Positions 60,010-64,000 of a DNA stretch of 64,000 nt are shown piece after piece. Source of the DNA: Mangifera indica (lineage: Eukaryota > Streptophyta > Magnoliopsida > Sapindales > Anacardiaceae); contig NC_058150.1 of assembly GCF_011075055.1 (NCBI RefSeq), positions 9,400,330-9,464,329 of the forward strand, written 5' to 3'. The position numbers and the translations under genes were made by a program. Under the pieces are notes generated by a model. That model saw only the letters and a list, made by a program, of their open reading frames with translations. It was not told the DNA's origin and made no database searches. The first letter of the stretch is position 1. Every line of letters begins with the position of its first letter.

Positions 60010-60345
60010 CATAGGCGGTGGTAGTTTGCCTAGCGAATGTTAGTGGTGGTGGCAAATTGGCTTGCGAATGGCAGCAATGGTGGGAGGGTGAAATGAACTT
60101 GGCAGTAGTTTAGGAGTGTGGTGGTGTCAGTTTGTGCGGTGGGTGATGGTTTGGTGTTGCGATGCCAAGCTGGTCACCAATAACTTTTCGTTAATCGGGG
60201 GTGGAAAAAATAAATAAAAGTTTCCAAGGGAAATTGGTATTCGGCTTTAATAAAAATAATAAAGGGTTTTAATCTGATTTCTTTCTACTTTTGCCTTCAT
60301 AACTCCGACTGATTGCTTTAAGTGGCTTCACTCTAAAGCTAGACC
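60010..60345. repeat. Dispersed repeat, right copy
   Basis: Direct-orientation relative of 55567-56040, about 4.4 kb away. It carries the same block order and extra GGTGG runs. Together the two may be ends of one element or two insertions of the same family. Confidence 0.6.
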
Positions 60346-61071
60346 TAGACTGCAGTCAGCTCCAGAAAAGTTTCATTTCTTATTTTTGTAAAGTTAAAAT
60401 AATTATTATATACATTCATTATTCACTTTCAAAAACAGTGATATTATTTCCTATTTTCTATAAGATAAACTTAGTTAATTTATTTGTTAACTTAGAGAAA
60501 TTTTATCATTTAATTTCTATTGTTAATTCAGAGAGTAACTAAAAGCAAATTTCTAATGTTCTAGCACTCAAATGAGTCTAGAGTAAAACTGAATCTAATC
60601 TAATGCTAAACTCACTCCAGTGCTAGAGTGGATAGAGGGAAGGCAAGAAAAATACACGTGAAAAATGAAATATGAAATTTATTGTTTTAGTAAGTAAACA
60701 CATACTGTAATTTTTTTTCCAAAATCACAAAGAATGTAAGGAATCAAAAGAGATAGCCTACTACAAAAGGTTTTCCTCATTGGTACACAACTTCACAACA
60801 GCTGAAGAGAGCAAATTTACCAAAACGCCTACCATGGCCTGAAAGGAATGAAGCAAAAGGCGATAAATGACGAAAATGATATCAGGCCACCCAGAAAATT
60901 ACAAACGTTGATAACGAAAATACAGCTCTCAAAGCCATATATATGTAACTAGAAGTTCTTCATAATCAAATGATTGATAAAACTAGATTTTGCTATGCCA
61001 AACATTTTTACCTCGTAATCAAACATGTATGTACCGTCCTCACTTCTGCATAGGGAGGTTGCTTTGTCTCA

Positions 61072-61320
61072 TTAATAGCCACCACTGTATGGTTGTTGAG
61101 TATACCCTCCTGTACCCATCATGGGCCGATAATCACTGGGCATTGTTGTGCCAGGAGGCATCCCAATTTGTGGTTGCATCTGGACTCCTTGCCCAATTCC
61201 CATATTCATGCCATTGTTCATTCCCATACCCATTCCCACTCCCATTCCCATTGGTTGGTTCATGCCTCCATAGCTTCCCATGCTCATTCCTGAACCACCA
61301 CCCATACCCATACCCATACC

Positions 61321-61354
<34 letters not shown>

Positions 61355-63792
61355 CCAATACCCTGGCCACCAGCCATGCCCATTCCCATAATCTGACCAC
61401 GGCCCATACCCATACCAGGGCCACCACCCATGCCCATTCCCATGCCAGAACCCATCATAGGATTTGACGGTGGCCGTAGAGCACCAGCTCCAGTACGGCC
61501 TAACCCAGAACCAGATCCCATAGCTTTACCCATGGTAACAGTAGATGTCACCTGAGCTTGTGGAGGTTTCTTTTCCAACCTCTTTTCTTTCCTGTTAATG
61601 GCATCAAAATCAATTCCAATGTCTGCAGTAGGATTTGTCTTAGCTGCACATAGAGATATACGAAGTCAAACTTCTAAGCAAGAAAGATATTAAATAAAAA
61701 TTGTTATACTAGATTTTGTGAATCGTGAAAGCACTCACATCCAGATATATTCAAATTGACTAGCCCTCTACTAAGAGTGTCGGCCCAAACTGTTGACTTC
61801 AGCTCAAACTTTTCCTTGGATGGTTGAGATGGCGGTACTAAAGCAAGCGCTCCCGTTGAAGATGAAAGAGATGGTTGTGAAGCTATTGTAGGGTTTTGTC
61901 CTGCTTGAGGAAGGTCATTCAATAAAGTGCTGTTCTGCTGTGCAGGTGGATTCTGTTGAGAAATTTGTGGAGTAGAAGGAACTGCAGAACTCTGATATGG
62001 TATCAAGTTTCCACTGTTAAACTGTGCAGCTGGTCCAGTTGAAGTTTGAGGAGACAAGTTTGAAGCAACATGGGCAGAAGAAGTGCCTTGCGGTGCAAAG
62101 GTCCCACTGCTAAACTGTGCAACTGCACCAGATAGGGATTGAGGGGCTAAGTTTGGACCTACATGACCAGTCAGTCCTTGCTGTGGAGTCAAAGATCCTG
62201 GCTGTTGATGAAAGCTCCCATACATGTTAGTGGTTGGATGTACAAGTTGGTTCCCATACATATTGGCAGTTGGCTGTGCAGGCTGGTTCCCATGCATATT
62301 AGCAGTTGGCTGTGCAGACTGGCTCCCATACATATTAGCCGTTTGTTGTGCAGACTGGCTCCTATAAATATTAGGGGTTGGTGCAGGTTGGCCAGTTGGA
62401 GGTGAAAAGGCTACCTGTGATGCTACAGATGCTGAAGGTCCTGATGGAGGAAGGATGTCTGCAAGAATATCAGTCTCCGGCTGCGACATCAACAGTTCTT
62501 GAGGCAAAAACTGAGAGTTCACTGAGGGAGGTTGACTATTGGAATCATTTGATGAGTATGAAATGCTGTATAAGGGATCCACAAAATTGGGGACCGACTC
62601 CATATTGGGGGCTGCTGGCTGGGGCATTTCGGCATTTTGAGTTGAATGGAAAGAAGCTGTTGATGCTGAAGTCAGTTGTTGAACTGTGGCAGACTCTGTA
62701 GAAGGGATAGCTTTAAAAGGAGACTCCCCAAATGGATCATCAAATGACTACACAAAAGAAAATATGTTTATATAAAAACTATAATACTATGACAAAAGAA
62801 TTAAAAATAAATAATGAAAGAAACAAAATAAGTCTGCAGAAATTAAAAGCCACCTCTTTTCATTGAACTAGTCTTTCAACCATATAGTGAACATCAGAAT
62901 AAATATCTTCATAATCCTCTGAGCTATATGAACCATTGGCAAACTAAACAAAGAAAAGTGCAGGAAGAATACTATATTCCTAACCTTGAAGGAAACACAT
63001 CTTATTAGTCAGTTGTTATAGTATGTACTTGGAAACCCCACAGAAATAAAATTATTCACTAATATTTGATGTTTCAAATCATTTCTCAGAACCATTTTAT
63101 CTTTGTTTGTTTACACTGAGGAAGTTATCTTCACAATCTATAAATACTATAATAGCATTTTCAAATTAATAGAGAAGAAGACCAAGTGTCTAGCCTTCTA
63201 GAAATTACATCTTTCCTGTCCATGTTTATAGCAAGCAGTTGAATTCCTTGAGAATTAGACCATTAGATAATTTATGTACTATAAATAAGAAACACCGACA
63301 CCTTGCAAACTTATTGCTAATATTTTTCTAACTACAAGTTTCTTTTTCTTATTTAACTGAAATACAGTGTCTTATGGGTTACAAATGATTTTGTTGTGTT
63401 TAAATATTCAAATTTTATGATGGTTACATTGTTAAAAGGCAAATCAATAAGTATCTGCAGATATCACTCCACAAGAGAAATTAAACTCTGCTCTGAAACA
63501 ACAAAATCTCTCATTATATAACATATCAACCAAGGAAAATGGATTTCAAGATCGATCTATTCAATAAATCATGCTACCTGATTCATCATGTTGGATGGTG
63601 ACTGAGTTGCAGCAAATGTTTGTATTGAACTAGCATTAGCATGTGCATCAGCTTCATTACTGGGAGTTGCAGGCATGGGTGGCATAATGGCCAATGTATT
63701 TGAAGAAAAAGAGTCTGACAAAGAGCCAAGCAGGTCCATTTCAACATTATTTGAGGTAGTAGGGGCAGGAGTGCTTGCAACAGTAGGGGTAG
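61072..63792 (-). CDS. EPSIN2: Epsin (ENTH-type clathrin adaptor), 3' half
   Basis: Three minus-strand exons are supported: 63792-63578, 62747-61739 and 61643-61072 (TAA at 61074-61072). They carry the disordered tail of plant epsins. The first holds [13 protein letters not shown] and SNTLAIMP. The second starts [13 protein letters not shown] and is a Gln/Pro/Asn-rich region with NMYG(S/N)Q repeats, ending [23 protein letters not shown]. The third starts [21 protein letters not shown] and finishes in a Gly-Met repeat and a [12 protein letters not shown] tail. DPF-type and DLLGSL motifs bind clathrin and AP complexes, and epsins act in vacuolar or TGN vesicle budding. The N-terminal ENTH domain lies outside the window. 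I cannot separate EPSIN2 from EPSIN3. Confidence 0.88.
61290..61450 (-). repeat. CCCATG hexamer array encoding (Gly-Met)n in epsin
   Basis: CCCATG/CCCATA/CCCATT hexamers run nearly unbroken from about 61300 to 61360, with further units on both sides. They encode alternating Gly-Met in frame. Hexamer steps keep the reading frame, so length can vary without inactivating the gene. Confidence 0.85.
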
Positions 63793-64000
63793 CTGATAAA
63801 AGGAAAGAAAAAAATGAGTTTCCCACTATCGGAATATCATTGTGAAGTAGCTGAAACAAAGAAACAATCTTAGCTCTTCAAAAAAAGTATTTCCTCAAAA
63901 CAGAAAGCCCAGACCTACTGTCAATAACAGTGCATCATATCTGACAAGAAAATATCAGTAATTTTACTAACAAATTATTGAAAAGAGGAAAACTTGTACA
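63793..64000 (-). other. Epsin intron
   Basis: A good acceptor (TTATCAG, minus strand) lies just right of 63792, and the sequence beyond is AT-rich without a continuing epsin frame. The next upstream exon is outside the window. Confidence 0.5.

Noticed and set aside
60990..61391. Plus-strand open frame rich in Pro, Cys and His
   Set aside because: It is the complement of the epsin Gly-Met hexamer array. Low-complexity shadow.
62163..62701. Plus-strand open frames of 80 and 107 codons
   Set aside because: Antisense to the epsin Gln/Pro-rich exon, with no domain.
1..64000. CRISPR arrays, bacterial operons, tRNA or rRNA genes
   Set aside because: None seen. The window is plant nuclear DNA with spliced genes and transposons.

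Overview
This is a 64 kb piece of a plant nuclear genome, almost certainly a eudicot. It is AT-rich, its genes are split by GT-AG introns, and it is full of LTR retrotransposons, hAT and MULE DNA transposons, MITEs and an endogenous pararetrovirus. There are no bacterial-style operons, CRISPR arrays or recognisable tRNA/rRNA genes.

Three host genes look alive. A six-exon RNA polymerase subunit 6 gene (RPB6/NRPB6, + strand, 38456-40486) encodes 143 aa. An eight-exon plastid-type isocitrate lyase/PEP-mutase family gene (+ strand, 43995-52730) encodes 485 aa. The 3' half of an ENTH/epsin clathrin adaptor (EPSIN2/3 type, - strand, 61072-63792) runs off the right edge. A fourth host gene, an SLC35F/DUF914 transporter (+ strand, 26008-30312), is a decayed pseudogene with stops and frameshifts, and its end is replaced by viral DNA. 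From memory, Arabidopsis keeps SLC35F genes next to EPSIN3 and a PEP-mutase gene next to EPSIN2, so this window may preserve an ancestral linkage group.

Layout. 1-2946: hAT transposon with a broken transposase, inserted into a decayed DUF1985-type MULE gene (2947-4935). 5-15 kb: transposon debris, tandem repeats, a kinase-like exon fragment and MITE-like repeats. 15296-23090: complete but dead Ty1/copia element with LTRs, PBS, PPT and a 5-bp TSD. 23.7-25.3 kb: a 613-bp MITE with an 8-bp TSD and a fold-back element. 26-30.3 kb: SLC35F pseudogene. 30355-36165: endogenous caulimovirid in two tail-to-tail copies forming a 1.3 kb inverted repeat. 38.4-40.5 kb: RPB6. 41455-42454: exactly 1000-bp non-autonomous hAT with perfect internal palindromes. 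44-52.7 kb: PEP-mutase family gene carrying a Ty3/gypsy relic in intron 2. 53.6-55.4 kb: second gypsy fragment. 55.5-60.3 kb: unidentified repeats. 61-64 kb: epsin.

The host genes are housekeeping functions (transcription, plastid metabolism, vesicle trafficking) and do not form a pathway. Most of what is unusual lies in the mobile DNA.
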